A stretch of DNA of 64,000 nt from JBELHR01 sp042091275 (GCA_042091275.1 JBELHR010000001.1:1-64000), one strand, 5' to 3'; shown: positions 17,169-28,300, counted from the first letter of the stretch. The notes: generated from the letters alone by a model not told the origin. Made by a program: numbers and translations.

Positions 17169-18803
17169 ATGGCAAAAGACATAAAATTTGATATTGAAGC
17201 AAGAGATGGACTCAAAAGAGGAGTCGATGCACTTGCAAATGCAGTAAAAGTAACCCTAGGACCAAAGGGAAGAAATGTTGTTATTTCTAAATCTTTTGGA
17301 GGACCAACAATCACTAAGGATGGAGTTTCTGTAGCGAAAGAAATAGAGCTAGAAGACGAATTGGAGAACATGGGTGCTCAGATGGTAAAAGAAGTAGCAT
17401 CTAAAACAAATGATGTAGCTGGAGACGGTACTACCACAGCGACTGTTTTGGCGCAATCTATCGTAAAAGAAGGGTTAAAGAATGTCGCTGCTGGAGCGAA
17501 TCCTCTCGACTTGAAAAGAGGAATTGACAAAGCAGTAGACGCTATCGTTTCTGAACTAAAAAATCAATCTCAAGAAGTTGGTAATAAATCAGACAAAATC
17601 AAGCAAGTCGCTGCAATTTCTGCAAATAACGACGCTAATATTGGAGAACTTATCGCGTCTGCTTTTGACAAGGTAGGTAAAGAAGGTGTTATTACGGTTG
17701 AAGAGGCTAAGGGTCGTGATACTTATGTTGACATCGTGGAGGGAATGCAATTTGACAGAGGATACCTATCTCCTTATTTCGTTACCAATACAGAGAAAAT
17801 GATAACAGAATTGGAGAATCCTTATATTCTTTTATTCGAAAAGAAAATTGCCTCTTTGAAGGATTTACTTCCTGTTCTGGAACCAGTATCTCAGTCTGGA
17901 AGACCCCTACTTATTATCGCTGAAGACGTGGAAGGCGAAGCTCTTGCTACTCTAGTGATGAACAAATTACGTGGAGCTTTAAAAATCGCTGCTGTAAAAG
18001 CACCGGGATTTGGAGACAGAAGAAAGGCTATGTTAGAGGATATCGCAATTCTCACAGGAGGTACTGTAATTTCTGAGGAGAGAGGTTTTAGCCTTGAAAA
18101 CACGACTTTGGAAATGTTAGGAAACGCGGAAACGGTTACTATAGACAAAGACAACACTACAATAGTAAACGGATCTGGAAGTAATGAAGATATCAAAGCT
18201 CGCGTTCACCAGATTAAAGCACAAATTGAAACAACAACGTCAGATTACGACAAAGAAAAACTTCAAGAACGTTTGGCTAAATTAGCTGGTGGAGTTGCTG
18301 TACTTTATGTTGGAGCAGCATCTGAAGTGGAAATGAAAGAGAAAAAAGATCGCGTTGATGATGCGCTTCACGCTACTCGCGCAGCGGTAGAAGAAGGAAT
18401 TGTTGCAGGTGGAGGGGTAGCTTTGACTCGTGCAAAAGCTGTTTTACCTAAAATCACAACTGAGAATCTAGACGAAGTAACTGGAATTAAAATAATCGAT
18501 AGAGCTATCGAGGAGCCATTGAGACAAATTGTTGAAAATGCAGGTGGCGAAGGTTCTGTAGTTGTTTCTAAAGTTCTAGAAGGAACGGGAGATTTCGGAT
18601 ATAATGCAAAAACCGAAGAATACGTTCAAATGCTATCGGCAGGTATTATCGATCCAACTAAAGTGACTCGTGTCGCTCTAGAAAATGCAGCTTCTGTTGC
18701 GGGAATGATATTAACTACTGCTTGTGCTCTAGTAGAAATCAAAGAAGATGCTCCTGCTGCTGCTATGCCACCAATGGGCGGAGGTATGCCAGGAATGATG
18801 TAA
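17169..18803 (+). CDS. groL: Chaperonin GroEL
   Basis: 544-residue chaperonin 60, standard length. ATP-binding motifs LGPKGRNVVI and VAGDGTTTATVLAQSIV are in the first 95 residues and GGGVALTRAK is near residue 415. The C-terminus is the usual Gly-Met-rich tail (MPPMGGGMPGMM). It is the only groEL in the window and is followed by a strong terminator shared with the convergent BNR-repeat gene. Confidence 0.99.
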   Translation: MAKDIKFDIEARDGLKRGVDALANAVKVTLGPKGRNVVISKSFGGPTITKDGVSVAKEIELEDELENMGAQMVKEVASKTNDVAGDGTTTATVLAQSIVKEGLKNVAAGANPLDLKRGIDKAVDAIVSELKNQSQEVGNKSDKIKQVAAISANNDANIGELIASAFDKVGKEGVITVEEAKGRDTYVDIVEGMQFDRGYLSPYFVTNTEKMITELENPYILLFEKKIASLKDLLPVLEPVSQSGRPLLIIAEDVEGEALATLVMNKLRGALKIAAVKAPGFGDRRKAMLEDIAILTGGTVISEERGFSLENTTLEMLGNAETVTIDKDNTTIVNGSGSNEDIKARVHQIKAQIETTTSDYDKEKLQERLAKLAGGVAVLYVGAASEVEMKEKKDRVDDALHATRAAVEEGIVAGGGVALTRAKAVLPKITTENLDEVTGIKIIDRAIEEPLRQIVENAGGEGSVVVSKVLEGTGDFGYNAKTEEYVQMLSAGIIDPTKVTRVALENAASVAGMILTTACALVEIKEDAPAAAMPPMGGGMPGMM

Positions 18804-18824
18804 GTCAATTCTCTCTAAATATAA

Positions 18825-18859
18825 AAACCCTCCTCGCATTAGCGAGGAGGGTTTCTTTT
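18825..18859. terminator. Bidirectional terminator between groEL and the BNR-repeat gene
   Basis: 13-bp stem AAACCCTCCTCGC (18825-18837) / GCGAGGAGGGTTT (18842-18854) with loop ATTA. A-rich on the left and T-rich on the right, it can serve both convergent genes. Confidence 0.9.
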
Positions 18860-18880
18860 TAAATTCTAGTTTCTAGTATT

Positions 18881-21800
18881 TTAATCTACTCCTATAAAGT
18901 TTATATCGCTTTGCTTGATAGCATTGTTCAAGTTTGCAATATCTCCCGCTTTGAGAGCTTCAAAATCACTGAGCTGCGCTTCGATTAATTCTGTTAGTTC
19001 ATTCTTTAACGCGATTGCCTGATCAGTCGGAGGAAAATCTCCCATACCAGTCAAAGCATTCAAGTGCGCCAATTTATTATTTAAACGAATTGGATAATTC
19101 AAAGGATCTTGACCAGATCGGGATTTAGTTTGATAGAGCGTCTCTTCAATTTCAGTTAAGGTAGCAATAATACTATCTGCCAAATCTGCTTCACTCTCGT
19201 ATTTATCATCAGATTGAAGTTTGGTATTCAGACCTTTAATTTGCTTTCTAATAGTTCTAATTTCCTTGATAGACTTGTGAACTCTTGTCAATTCATCTCT
19301 CACCTCAATGATAAAATCAAATTGTTCTTGCATTCCCTCGAGAGAGCTTTCACTTCTTGGGTCTATCAGAATTTCAAAATCTTTAGTTTCTTCCTGTCCA
19401 TTAACCGCTAGGGTAAGCTTGTAATCTCCAGGAATTGCCATCGGCCCATCCAAAGAGGCCCACCACAAGATCATTCCCTCAAATCGCTCCGCTCCCGAAT
19501 ACATCATATCCCACGTAAAACGATTTGAACCTGCCTTTGCACTCAAGGATCTCTCATCTAATTTTTTATTCGGAAAATTAGAAAACACCTGAATCGTCTC
19601 CCCTTTAGAATCACTGAATTTTAAAGATATAGTATCGGTCTCTTTCAAGTCTTTCAAATAATAATTGATACCTACACCTCCTGAGTAATTTTGCCCCTTT
19701 GTGCGGGAAACGGGTCGTGAAGATCCCGACATACGATAAGCAGACTTTATATCGTATAAAATTAAATCTTGATCGATTGAGTTTTCTTCGATTTGATGTA
19801 AGGGGGTCAAATCGTCGATTAACCAAAACGATCTTCCTTGGGTAGCGGCAATCAAATTATCTTCCTTCCAGGCCAAATCTGTTATAGGAACAATTGGCAA
19901 ATTCAACTGAAAGGAAGTCCATGTCTCTCCGTAATTAAAGGAAATAAACATCCCTTTTTCTGTACCTGCGTACAAAAGTCCTTTTCTCTTGGGGTCTGCT
20001 CGCAAGACTCTAGTAAAATATTCATTTGGAATACCATCTGTGATTTTCTCCCAAGACTTACCGTAGTCATCTGTTTTGTATAAATATGGCTGGTAATCCC
20101 CCTTTTTGTATAAGGTTCCTGCGATATACGCCTTCCCTTTGTCGAAAGGATCTACCTCAATAGAATTGATCATCATCCACTCTGGCATTTTTTTAGGAGT
20201 GACATTTTCCCATGTATCTCCACCGTTTTTAGAAACGTGAACCAAACCGTCATCCGAACCTGTCCAAATTAGTCCTTCTTCCAAAGGAGATTCGACAGCT
20301 GCGAAAATAGTTCCATAGTATTCTACTCCAGTATTATCCTTTGTTATAGGTCCTCCAGAAGGCCCCAAGGTAGTGGGGTCGTTTCTCGTAAGATCTGGAG
20401 ATATTAGTTCCCAAGATTGTCCTTCATCTCTTGTCACATGAACATGTTGAGAGGTGGTGTAAAGCTTTTTACTATCGTGTGGCGAGAAGAATATTGGAAA
20501 ATTCCACTGAAATCTATATTTAAAATCCTCTGCACCGTGCCCCATAGGGTCATCTGGCCAAACATTAATCGCGCGGATACTTTCGTTATCGTGGTTCACT
20601 CGAGTCAAAAGACCACCATAAGAACCTCCATAAACAATTTGGTTATTTGTAGGGTCTACTGCAATATGCGCACTTTCTCCTCCAGCAGTTGACTCCCAAG
20701 AACTCTCATCAATATAAGCTCCATCACTTCGGTGGGCTATTCGAATTGTAGAATTATCCTGCTGGGCTCCATAAATTCTGTACGGGAAATGATTATCTGT
20801 GGTAACTCTATAAAATTGCGCGGTTGGCTGATTGTAGTATGTCGACCAATTCTCTCCGGCATCAAAACTAACTTGAGCACCACCGTCATCCGCTATAATC
20901 ATCCTATTATTATCCTCTGGAGCAATCCATAAGTCGTGGTGATCTCCATGAGGAGCGTTATAGGTTTTGAAAGTTCTTCCTCCATCATTAGATTGATGAT
21001 ATCGAACATTCATGACATAAATTCTATTTATATCTTGGCTATCCGCATAAATTCTAGAGTAATACCAAGCTCTCTGTCTCAATTTTCTCTCGTCGTTTAC
21101 ACGTGTCCAAGTTTCTCCTGCATCTGTAGACTTAAAAAGTCCCCCATCCGCATTTTCTATAATAGCCCAAACATAGTCCGAGTTGATTGGGGAGACAGTA
21201 ACTCCACTTATACCCCATAGGCCAGAGGGCAATCCAGGTCTAGAAGAAATATCCATCCAGTTCTTTCCTCCATCTATACTCTTCCAAAGTTTAGAATCCT
21301 TACCTCCGCTTTCTAAGCTGTAAGGTGTTCTTCGAATATTCCAAGTCGAAGCGTATAATACATCGGGATTATTCGGATCCATTACTAAGTCTACAGCTCC
21401 AGCATCTTCACTTGAAAAAAGGACTTTATCCCATGTTACTCCTCCATTTTCAGAGCGATAAACTCCGCGTTCCGGACTAGATTTATACAGATCTCCAAGG
21501 ACAGCAGCATAGACAATATCTGGGTTTGTCGGATGAATTCTAACTCGTGAAATATGTCTTGAGTTTGGCAAACCAATCGACGCCCACGTTTTACCAGCAT
21601 CGGTAGATTTCCACATACCGTCGCCCGAGGAAACATTTCCTCTCACGGTGACTTCTCCATTTCCAACATAAATTATATTTGTATTGGATTCGCTAACTGC
21701 AATTGCACCAACGGATCCGCCAAAATATCCATCTGAGATATTCTCCCAACTATTTCCAGCATCACTGGTTTTCCAAACACCACCACCGGTAGCTCCAAAA

Positions 21801-21988
21801 TAATACAGATTAGCTTTGTTCGCAACACCGGTTACAGCGGCAGATCTCCCTCCTCGGAAAGGACCAATTGATCGCCAAGACATGGCATCATAAGTAGATT
21901 GATTGGGAAAGTTAGCCTTCTTTTTTTGGGCCTGAGTATCTGGAATACAGAATAAAACCAGGGCAAAATAAAATAAAAAGATTCTCAT
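18881..21988 (-). CDS. Secreted WD40/YVTN/BNR-like repeat protein (sortilin-type beta-propeller)
   Basis: 1035-residue exported protein with a signal peptide (MRIFLFYFALVLFCIPDTQAQ). At least ten Asp-box (BNR) motifs of the form S-x-D-x-G-x-T-W are visible, for example KTSDAGNSW, KSTDAGKTW, KSIDGGKNW, KSTDAGETW, TRDEGQSW and KTDDYGKSW. They indicate one or two large beta-propellers over about residues 35-700. The last 300 residues are not propeller and end in a helical, charged region. Proteins with this layout are common in Bacteroidota and often labelled glycosyl hydrolase, but no enzymatic activity can be assigned. No type IX C-terminal sorting domain is apparent. It is transcribed towards groEL. 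Confidence 0.85.
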   Translation of the reverse strand: MRIFLFYFALVLFCIPDTQAQKKKANFPNQSTYDAMSWRSIGPFRGGRSAAVTGVANKANLYYFGATGGGVWKTSDAGNSWENISDGYFGGSVGAIAVSESNTNIIYVGNGEVTVRGNVSSGDGMWKSTDAGKTWASIGLPNSRHISRVRIHPTNPDIVYAAVLGDLYKSSPERGVYRSENGGVTWDKVLFSSEDAGAVDLVMDPNNPDVLYASTWNIRRTPYSLESGGKDSKLWKSIDGGKNWMDISSRPGLPSGLWGISGVTVSPINSDYVWAIIENADGGLFKSTDAGETWTRVNDERKLRQRAWYYSRIYADSQDINRIYVMNVRYHQSNDGGRTFKTYNAPHGDHHDLWIAPEDNNRMIIADDGGAQVSFDAGENWSTYYNQPTAQFYRVTTDNHFPYRIYGAQQDNSTIRIAHRSDGAYIDESSWESTAGGESAHIAVDPTNNQIVYGGSYGGLLTRVNHDNESIRAINVWPDDPMGHGAEDFKYRFQWNFPIFFSPHDSKKLYTTSQHVHVTRDEGQSWELISPDLTRNDPTTLGPSGGPITKDNTGVEYYGTIFAAVESPLEEGLIWTGSDDGLVHVSKNGGDTWENVTPKKMPEWMMINSIEVDPFDKGKAYIAGTLYKKGDYQPYLYKTDDYGKSWEKITDGIPNEYFTRVLRADPKRKGLLYAGTEKGMFISFNYGETWTSFQLNLPIVPITDLAWKEDNLIAATQGRSFWLIDDLTPLHQIEENSIDQDLILYDIKSAYRMSGSSRPVSRTKGQNYSGGVGINYYLKDLKETDTISLKFSDSKGETIQVFSNFPNKKLDERSLSAKAGSNRFTWDMMYSGAERFEGMILWWASLDGPMAIPGDYKLTLAVNGQEETKDFEILIDPRSESSLEGMQEQFDFIIEVRDELTRVHKSIKEIRTIRKQIKGLNTKLQSDDKYESEADLADSIIATLTEIEETLYQTKSRSGQDPLNYPIRLNNKLAHLNALTGMGDFPPTDQAIALKNELTELIEAQLSDFEALKAGDIANLNNAIKQSDINFIGVD

Positions 21989-22045
21989 GAGTTTAGGTTT
22001 GATTAAGACTTTAATAGCTCATGAATTTAATGAAAATATTTCAAA

Positions 22046-22062
22046 AAAAAAGAAGGGTCTTC
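22046..22062 (-). terminator. Possible weak terminator after the DUF3347 lipoprotein
   Basis: On the minus strand a short GAAG-ACC-CTTC hairpin (22052-22062) is followed by a run of ten T. The stem is only 4 bp, so this is tentative, but the position right after the efflux operon is suitable. Confidence 0.4.
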
Positions 22063-22067
22063 GCCAT

Positions 22068-22571
22068 TTAAAATTCTGACTTTAGGGACCCACACTCTAG
22101 CATGGAAGCTCCAAAATATGGGTTTCTCACAACTTTCTCTAAACTCAACCAAGTAGCCGAGGTAAAGTCAAAGGCCATTGGACAAGAGTACTGATATACA
22201 GTATAAGGTAAATCCTCTTTGTCTAATCTACTTGTCAAGTCCTTGGTCCAATCGTAAAAAACGACACGTTTATCCTCAATCCCCTCACTTTTGGCAAAAG
22301 TATTCGTAAAATCACTCTCAAATTCTGGGTTTTCAAAAAGCGTATTCAAAGCCGCCACATCATCTTGAGACAGAGCCTGCTGCACCTTAAAATACAAACT
22401 TAACTCAGGACTCATAACATCTTCTGCTGAATCTCCCTCTGATTTTGATTGAGATTTAGAATCGGAAACCTCTTCAACCTTCACTTTTTGATCTGTTTTC
22501 TTATCTCCTGCACAAGAATATAGGACAGCTAAAGAAAAAACAACAAGACTTATTTTCGCAACATTTTTCAT
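22068..22571 (-). CDS. DUF3347 lipoprotein, paralogue of the adaptor's C-terminal domain
   Basis: 167-residue lipoprotein (MKNVAKISLVVFSLAVLYSCAGD, lipobox LYSC), followed by an acidic, serine-rich spacer. From about residue 53 it is closely similar to the last 115 residues of the adjacent CusB-like adaptor: both contain SPELSLYF, then IEDKR, FYxWT, LYxSCPMAF, SATWLSL, RNPYFG and SML-CG. The CPM and the final M-x-CG are potential copper or silver ligands of the DUF3347 family. It lies 3 bases after the adaptor gene and is the last gene of the efflux operon. It probably binds or delivers metal in the periplasm; the tandem arrangement points to a local domain duplication. Confidence 0.82.
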   Translation of the reverse strand: MKNVAKISLVVFSLAVLYSCAGDKKTDQKVKVEEVSDSKSQSKSEGDSAEDVMSPELSLYFKVQQALSQDDVAALNTLFENPEFESDFTNTFAKSEGIEDKRVVFYDWTKDLTSRLDKEDLPYTVYQYSCPMAFDFTSATWLSLEKVVRNPYFGASMLECGSLKSEF

Positions 22572-22574
22572 AAT

Positions 22575-24134
22575 TTAAAATTTTGATTTTAATATTCCAC
22601 AATTTAACATAGATTCTCCGAAATACGGGTTTCTTATAACTTTATTTAGACTCAACCAAGTAGCTGATGTGTTTTCAAACGCCATCGGACAAGAATACAA
22701 GTAAATCGAATAAGACAAATCCTCCTTTTCCAATCGGCTGACCAAATCCTCGGTCCACTGATAAAAAACCAGTCGTTTATCTTCAATACTTATACTCTCC
22801 CCAAAACTCCGGGTAAAATTACTCTCGAATTTGAGATTTTCAAAAAGCTTTTCTAAACGCTTTAAGTCGTCTTGAGCCAGTGCTTCCTGAACCTCAAAAT
22901 ACAAACTTAGTTCTGGACTCAAATCGAGGTCGTAACTTTCTTGCTCGAGCATATAAGTCCCCGATTTTAACTGAGAGTTGGCATCCAAGACAAATGCTCC
23001 CTTGACTACAATAACCTCAAGAGGCCGGAGTCCTTCCAGAATTTCGACTCTTCCTCCTTCTATTCTTCCGATTCGAACTCGCCTTCCGAGAAATCCTTCT
23101 TTATTTTTTAAATAAACCAAAGAATACTCCCCGGTCCAAAGAATGGCAGATTCCGGTATCCAAATACCAGATTTCTCCAAATTTTCTTGCCTGAGAAAAC
23201 CATCTATTAATGCACCTGGCTTAAACTCTAAATTTTTATTTGCTAAGGAGGCTCGAATAATTTGAGTTCCCGAAGTCGGATCAATTTGATTTGATACAAA
23301 GTCAATTTTCAGCTTAAAATCTTTGGAAGCTCCGTTAGCATTAGCTATTTCAACCTCAAGCTCCTGCCCCTCCTTAGGAAGTATACCAGCCGAGGGACTC
23401 CATTCAAATTCTGTCCACAGAACCTTTAAATCGTTAGAGCTATAAAGAGATTGTCCCTTTCTAAACCAATCTCCACGACTGAGATTGAGTTCTGAAACAA
23501 AACCGGATTTCTCAGCGTAAATTGGAATCAAACGCTCACTTTTTCCTTTGGATTTGATTTGATTCAAGAAGGATTTGGGGACCCCATAATACATCAGACG
23601 TTTTGTCAAAGCTTCCATCAACTGATTATCGTCTCTTTCGAGAGCTAACAGAAGTGCTTTTTGATCTCGAAGCAATTCAGGAGAATAAACCATCGCAATT
23701 CTCTCGTTTTTTTCCACATATTCCCCAGTGCTTTCAATAAATAAATCTTCCAATCTACCTTCAAATTCAAAGGAATAGTTGTCGTCTCTATCGCTATCCT
23801 CGACTAGAGTTCCACTCAAAGAACTGGAAAGTGTGGAATCTTCATCTACCTGGATCACCTCCGTTTCGATACCTGCCCAAAGTTGCTCATTATCTGTGAG
23901 AACTATATCATTGGATTCTGAACCATTTTCAAGATTACTCTTTGCGAGATCCATTCCACAAATCGGACAAGCGCCTGGTTCCGAACGATGAATTTCTGGG
24001 TGCATAGGACAGGTATAATCTTCCACTTCCATCGCGACAGACGGATTATTATCCGTTGACTTTAGGACAAAAAAACCGAGTCCAAAACCAAGGATTAAGC
24101 ATATTATAATTTTTACTATTTCCGTTTTCATCAT
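22575..24134 (-). CDS. cusB: Efflux RND periplasmic adaptor (CusB-like) with heavy-metal-binding and DUF3347 domains
   Basis: 519-residue membrane-fusion protein. An N-terminal anchor helix (about 5-25) is followed by the heavy-metal-binding module YTCPMHPEIH...CPICGMDL (about 40-63). The hairpin, lipoyl and beta-barrel regions of the CusB family follow. The last 115 residues are a DUF3347 domain with the SCPMAF and MLNCG motifs. The adaptor bridges the RND pump and the outer-membrane channel for Cu(I)/Ag(I) or related ions. The ATG overlaps the stop of the TolC-like gene (ATGA). Substrate choice of copper/silver over Co/Zn/Cd rests on the domain content and on the neighbouring Cys/His/Met-rich proteins. 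Confidence 0.9.
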   Translation of the reverse strand: MMKTEIVKIIICLILGFGLGFFVLKSTDNNPSVAMEVEDYTCPMHPEIHRSEPGACPICGMDLAKSNLENGSESNDIVLTDNEQLWAGIETEVIQVDEDSTLSSSLSGTLVEDSDRDDNYSFEFEGRLEDLFIESTGEYVEKNERIAMVYSPELLRDQKALLLALERDDNQLMEALTKRLMYYGVPKSFLNQIKSKGKSERLIPIYAEKSGFVSELNLSRGDWFRKGQSLYSSNDLKVLWTEFEWSPSAGILPKEGQELEVEIANANGASKDFKLKIDFVSNQIDPTSGTQIIRASLANKNLEFKPGALIDGFLRQENLEKSGIWIPESAILWTGEYSLVYLKNKEGFLGRRVRIGRIEGGRVEILEGLRPLEVIVVKGAFVLDANSQLKSGTYMLEQESYDLDLSPELSLYFEVQEALAQDDLKRLEKLFENLKFESNFTRSFGESISIEDKRLVFYQWTEDLVSRLEKEDLSYSIYLYSCPMAFENTSATWLSLNKVIRNPYFGESMLNCGILKSKF

Positions 24135-25354
24135 ATTCCTATTAAAAATCCTAAATCTAATTCACTCTTATAAAATACTTTGAATGCCTGATGTTCCTTA
24201 TTCAATATTTCAAAATACTCGAGCTGATATTTAATCAACTCATTCACACTCCCTTGATTTGTCTCCAAATTACTGAGTTCAAGTTCTATTATACGTTCCA
24301 TCAAAATTCGTTTTTCGTGAAGCATATTTGCTGTATTCGCTGCTTGTTTCCTTGAGGTGAGAACATTGTTCATCTTCATTTTGAGACCAGTCAAAACCTC
24401 ATCCTGACTATTTTTCACAAAAAGCATCTCCTTCTCAATTCGAGCAGCTGTTGATTTTTTATTCGCTCCAAAAACCGGAATATTCACGGTCAGCATAGGC
24501 ATAAAAATATCTTGCCCGTTTCCTATTAGATCCGGATTATCATAGGCCTCTACTGCTATATAATCAAGCCCAAGACTAAAACTAGGTCGATTCTTCTTCT
24601 TATTTATAACGACTTCAGACTCCAAAACCTCCTGCATAGCAGAGAACTTTTGGACAGAGGGATGAACCGTCAAATCCTCTGAACGGAAATCGACAATCTC
24701 TCCTATACGCAACTCAAGAGCATCGGTTTGTATAGGCTCCTGTTCCTCTCTACCCAGAATCAAAGCCATATTGTCCTGAAGTTTAGCGCGGTCCAATTCA
24801 ACATTTGTCAAAACCTGTTCGATTTCCTGAATTTGCATTTCGACTCGTATCAGATTGACGCTTGAAGCTTTGCCTTCAGAAACGCTTAATTCGTTCAATA
24901 GATTTTCCTTGAGTGCGACCTGTAAATCTTCTTGTTCTTGAATTAAGGAGCGAAAAAGAGCATTGAATTGTAAATCTATATAATACAGAGACACTAATTG
25001 AACGACTTGGCGCTGGGCAAGAACAAGGTCTTGATAAACTACATCTGACTTCAACTGTCCATATCGCTCTTTCTCCAAAACAGTACCAAACCAGGGAAAG
25101 CTCTGGCTCAAACTCAATTTAGCTCTTTGCTCTCCTGTTCGTGTTTGCGGTTGTGTAGCAAAGTATCCAAAGGAAATTTTGGTTCCTGCTACCTGGTTTT
25201 GCTCATCCACTCTGGCTAAACTCAGATTGTAATTCGAGGTTTTTTGAACGATACTCTTATTGTTGCCCAGAGCTTCTTCAATTAAAGAATCTAAGCTTTG
25301 GCTAAAACTGCAATTAGCTATCAAAACGAGTATATAAAAAATTTGATTTCTCAT
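24131..25354 (-). CDS. cusC: TolC/CusC-family outer membrane efflux protein
   Basis: 407-residue protein with a signal peptide (MRNQIFYILVLIANCSFSQ). It shows the long alpha-helical heptad pattern of outer membrane efflux proteins, with two related halves (SLSLDSLIEEALGNNKSI... and FRSEDLTVHPSVQKFSAMQ). It provides the exit channel for the adjacent RND pump. It starts where the pump gene ends (both share position 25354) and overlaps the adaptor start by 4 bases, so all three are translated from one message. Confidence 0.9.
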   Translation of the reverse strand: MRNQIFYILVLIANCSFSQSLDSLIEEALGNNKSIVQKTSNYNLSLARVDEQNQVAGTKISFGYFATQPQTRTGEQRAKLSLSQSFPWFGTVLEKERYGQLKSDVVYQDLVLAQRQVVQLVSLYYIDLQFNALFRSLIQEQEDLQVALKENLLNELSVSEGKASSVNLIRVEMQIQEIEQVLTNVELDRAKLQDNMALILGREEQEPIQTDALELRIGEIVDFRSEDLTVHPSVQKFSAMQEVLESEVVINKKKNRPSFSLGLDYIAVEAYDNPDLIGNGQDIFMPMLTVNIPVFGANKKSTAARIEKEMLFVKNSQDEVLTGLKMKMNNVLTSRKQAANTANMLHEKRILMERIIELELSNLETNQGSVNELIKYQLEYFEILNKEHQAFKVFYKSELDLGFLIGI

Positions 25355-28300
25355 TATTTTTGATATTTAAGTTTGCGTTCCGCTCGCCATGCGTAGAAAA
25401 CAGGAACTATAAATAAACTGATCAAAGAAGCTAGCATACCTCCAAAAATTGGGATGGCCATTGGTATCATAATCTCACTTCCTTTTCCGGATGAACTCAA
25501 TACAGGCAACAGTGCAATAAGTGTTGTAGCCGTAGTCATAAGACAAGCTCGAATCCTCTTTTTACCTGCCTCTATTGTCAATTTTTGTATTTGTTGATTG
25601 GATTTCAAAGGGACACCTGAAAACGTCTTGTTTAAAAAAGTAGCAATTAGAACTCCGTCGTCGGTTGCGATCCCAAACAGAGCTATAAAACCAACCCAGA
25701 CAGCTACCGATAATTGCACTTCAGTAAAGAAACTCAAGAGAATAAAACCTCCTCCAAAAGCAGTGAGTATGGCAGAAAAAATCATGAAAGTCGTTAGTAA
25801 GGATTTAAATTGCCTGTACAAAACCAAAACAATCAGAACAAAAACAATAGGTATAACTATTTTTAAGGTACCCTCAGCTCTTACCTGATCGAGATAAGTC
25901 CCTGTAAATTCAAACGTAATTCCGGGCGGGGTTTCCATACTTCCATCCGCAATAGCCAATCTTAATTTTTCTTCCAAATCTGTTATTAGATCTAGGTCTC
26001 CAATATTTTGTTCTTTGTCAAACAAGACGTGATTTATCAAAAAACCATCCTCGCTCTTTATAGATTGCGGCCCCTTCTCAAACTGAATCTCTGCTAACTC
26101 CGATAAGGGAACGTATCGATTTGCATCGATTGGTATAGGTATATCTCTCAGAGAAGAAAGATTGGAATACAAGCCTTTGGGATATGCCAATTTTAGATTG
26201 TATCGCTCTCTGCCCTCATATATTTCCGAAACCTTAATCCCATTAACCGCTATATTTACATTGTCCTGAAAAACATTTAAAGGAAGTCCGTATCGGGCCA
26301 AAACATCGGATTTGGGCTCGATGTTTAAATAAGGTTTTCCCAAAGTACGATCCCAAAAGACAGTCTCGCGGTTTACTCCGGACTGCTTTTTCAGGAAAGA
26401 CTCCAAGTCCTTTGAAAAAGATTCAATCGCAAGAATATCTGTTCCGCTGACTTTTATTGCCATTCTCGATCTAATTCCAGATTGCAGCATCAACAACCTA
26501 GTTTCTATGGGCTGTAATTTTGAGACAGCTGTCAATCCTGGGTATTTTGACTTTCGAACAATTTCATCCCAAATATCATCTACTGAATGAATATGGGGTC
26601 GCCAATTTCTCAGAAAGGAACCGTCCTTTTGCTCACTGTACTCTGGCTTTAGGTTTATCACATTTTCAAACATGGATATAGGAGCGGGATCTAAGGCAGA
26701 CTCCACTCTTCCCAACTTCCCAACTACCTCGAGTACTTCGGGTATTCCTGAAATAGAACGATCGAGATCTGCTAAATACTTCTTGTTCTGTTCTATGGAG
26801 GTATGACCTGGACTCGAGGGCATCAAAAGAAAACTTCCCTCGTTCAATGTGGGCATAAAAACACTTTGCTTTTCGCTAAATGAATAATATCCTGCAACAA
26901 TTAAAAATAGCGGTATCAACAAAAACACTTGACGATGCTTCAAAGCAAAACGCAACAGATTTTCGTAATAGGTATAAATAGCTAAGACCAGTACTAAAAA
27001 AATCGATATCGATATACTGACTACCGCAAAATTTAAGAACTTATTGGTCTCCACTCCGAAGGGCATCCAATACTTTGCTAAAAACAAAAACAAAACGAGT
27101 AAACTAAAACCTAAGGTGATGTTTCTTGACTTTTTATCAGAAAGTGACAGAAGCGGTATAAGACCGTAAACGGCTAGAATCAAAGTCCAATATTGTCCAA
27201 AAAAACAAGCACCAAGCCCCAAAGCAATCAAGAAATAAGAAAATAATGGCTTGCCTTTGGAAAACAGGTTTTCTCTTTTTAATAAGGCGGCAGCAAAACT
27301 CGGTATCAAAAGCACAGAGATAACAAACGCAGAAACCAAAGACAAACTCTTGGTCCAAGCTAAGGGAGTGAACAATTTCCCTTCCGCCCCTTGCAGTATA
27401 AATACAGGAATAAAACTAAGAACAGTTGTAAGCATTGCGGTTAGCAAAGCAGGAGCAACCTCCATACTAGATTGAAAAACCAATTCGTCTAAATCTTCCG
27501 TTTCAGGACTTAGCTTTTTATTCCTAACTATGTTTTCAACCAAAATAACCCCCATATCCACCATACTACCTATTGCTATGGCTATACCGGAAAGAGCGAC
27601 AATATTCGCCTCAATACCCAAGTAATACATCAAGCCAAAAACCAATACAAGACTCAAAGGAAGCATGGAAGAAACCAAGAAACTAACTCTCAGCCCTCTC
27701 AACATAAAAAGCATCACAATTAAACTGATTAACAACTCTAAGCTAAGAGCATCCTCGAGGGTTTTTAAGGTGTCTTTGATTAACAAAGATCGATCGTAAA
27801 AAGGCTCAATCGATAGTTTGACCTCCCCTATTTCAGAGATGTTTTTTACCGGCAGACCACCTTCTATTTTTGACAAACTATTCTTAACCTCTTGGATTAC
27901 CTTTTGAGGGTTTTCGCCATATCTAGCCACGACGACTCCTCCAACAGCCTCTCGTCCTCCACGGTCTAAAACTCCATTTCTCGATTCGGGTCCCAAATAA
28001 ATTTTCGCAATATCCGATAAGTAAACAGGGCGATTTTGTCTGTAGGAAACAGGAATTTCACCAATATCATTCAGGTTTTCTAAATACCCAGTACCTCGAA
28101 TAAAATACTCCACCTTATTTAGCTCAAAAGTTTGAGCCGAAAACTCACTGTTATGACTTTGAATTGCTTTTTGCACATCCAAAAGAGTGATTTCATAAGA
28201 CTCCAACTTTGAAGGGTCGAGATCCACCCTATATTCCTTTACAAAGCCTCCCACCGAAGAAACCTCAGCAACGCCTTTAACAGCCGAAAGCAATGGTTTG

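Noticed and set aside
18881..21988. Type IX C-terminal sorting domain on the BNR-repeat protein
   Set aside because: The C-terminus is helical and charged, ending DINFIGVD, without the beta-rich pattern and final basic motif of known sorting domains.
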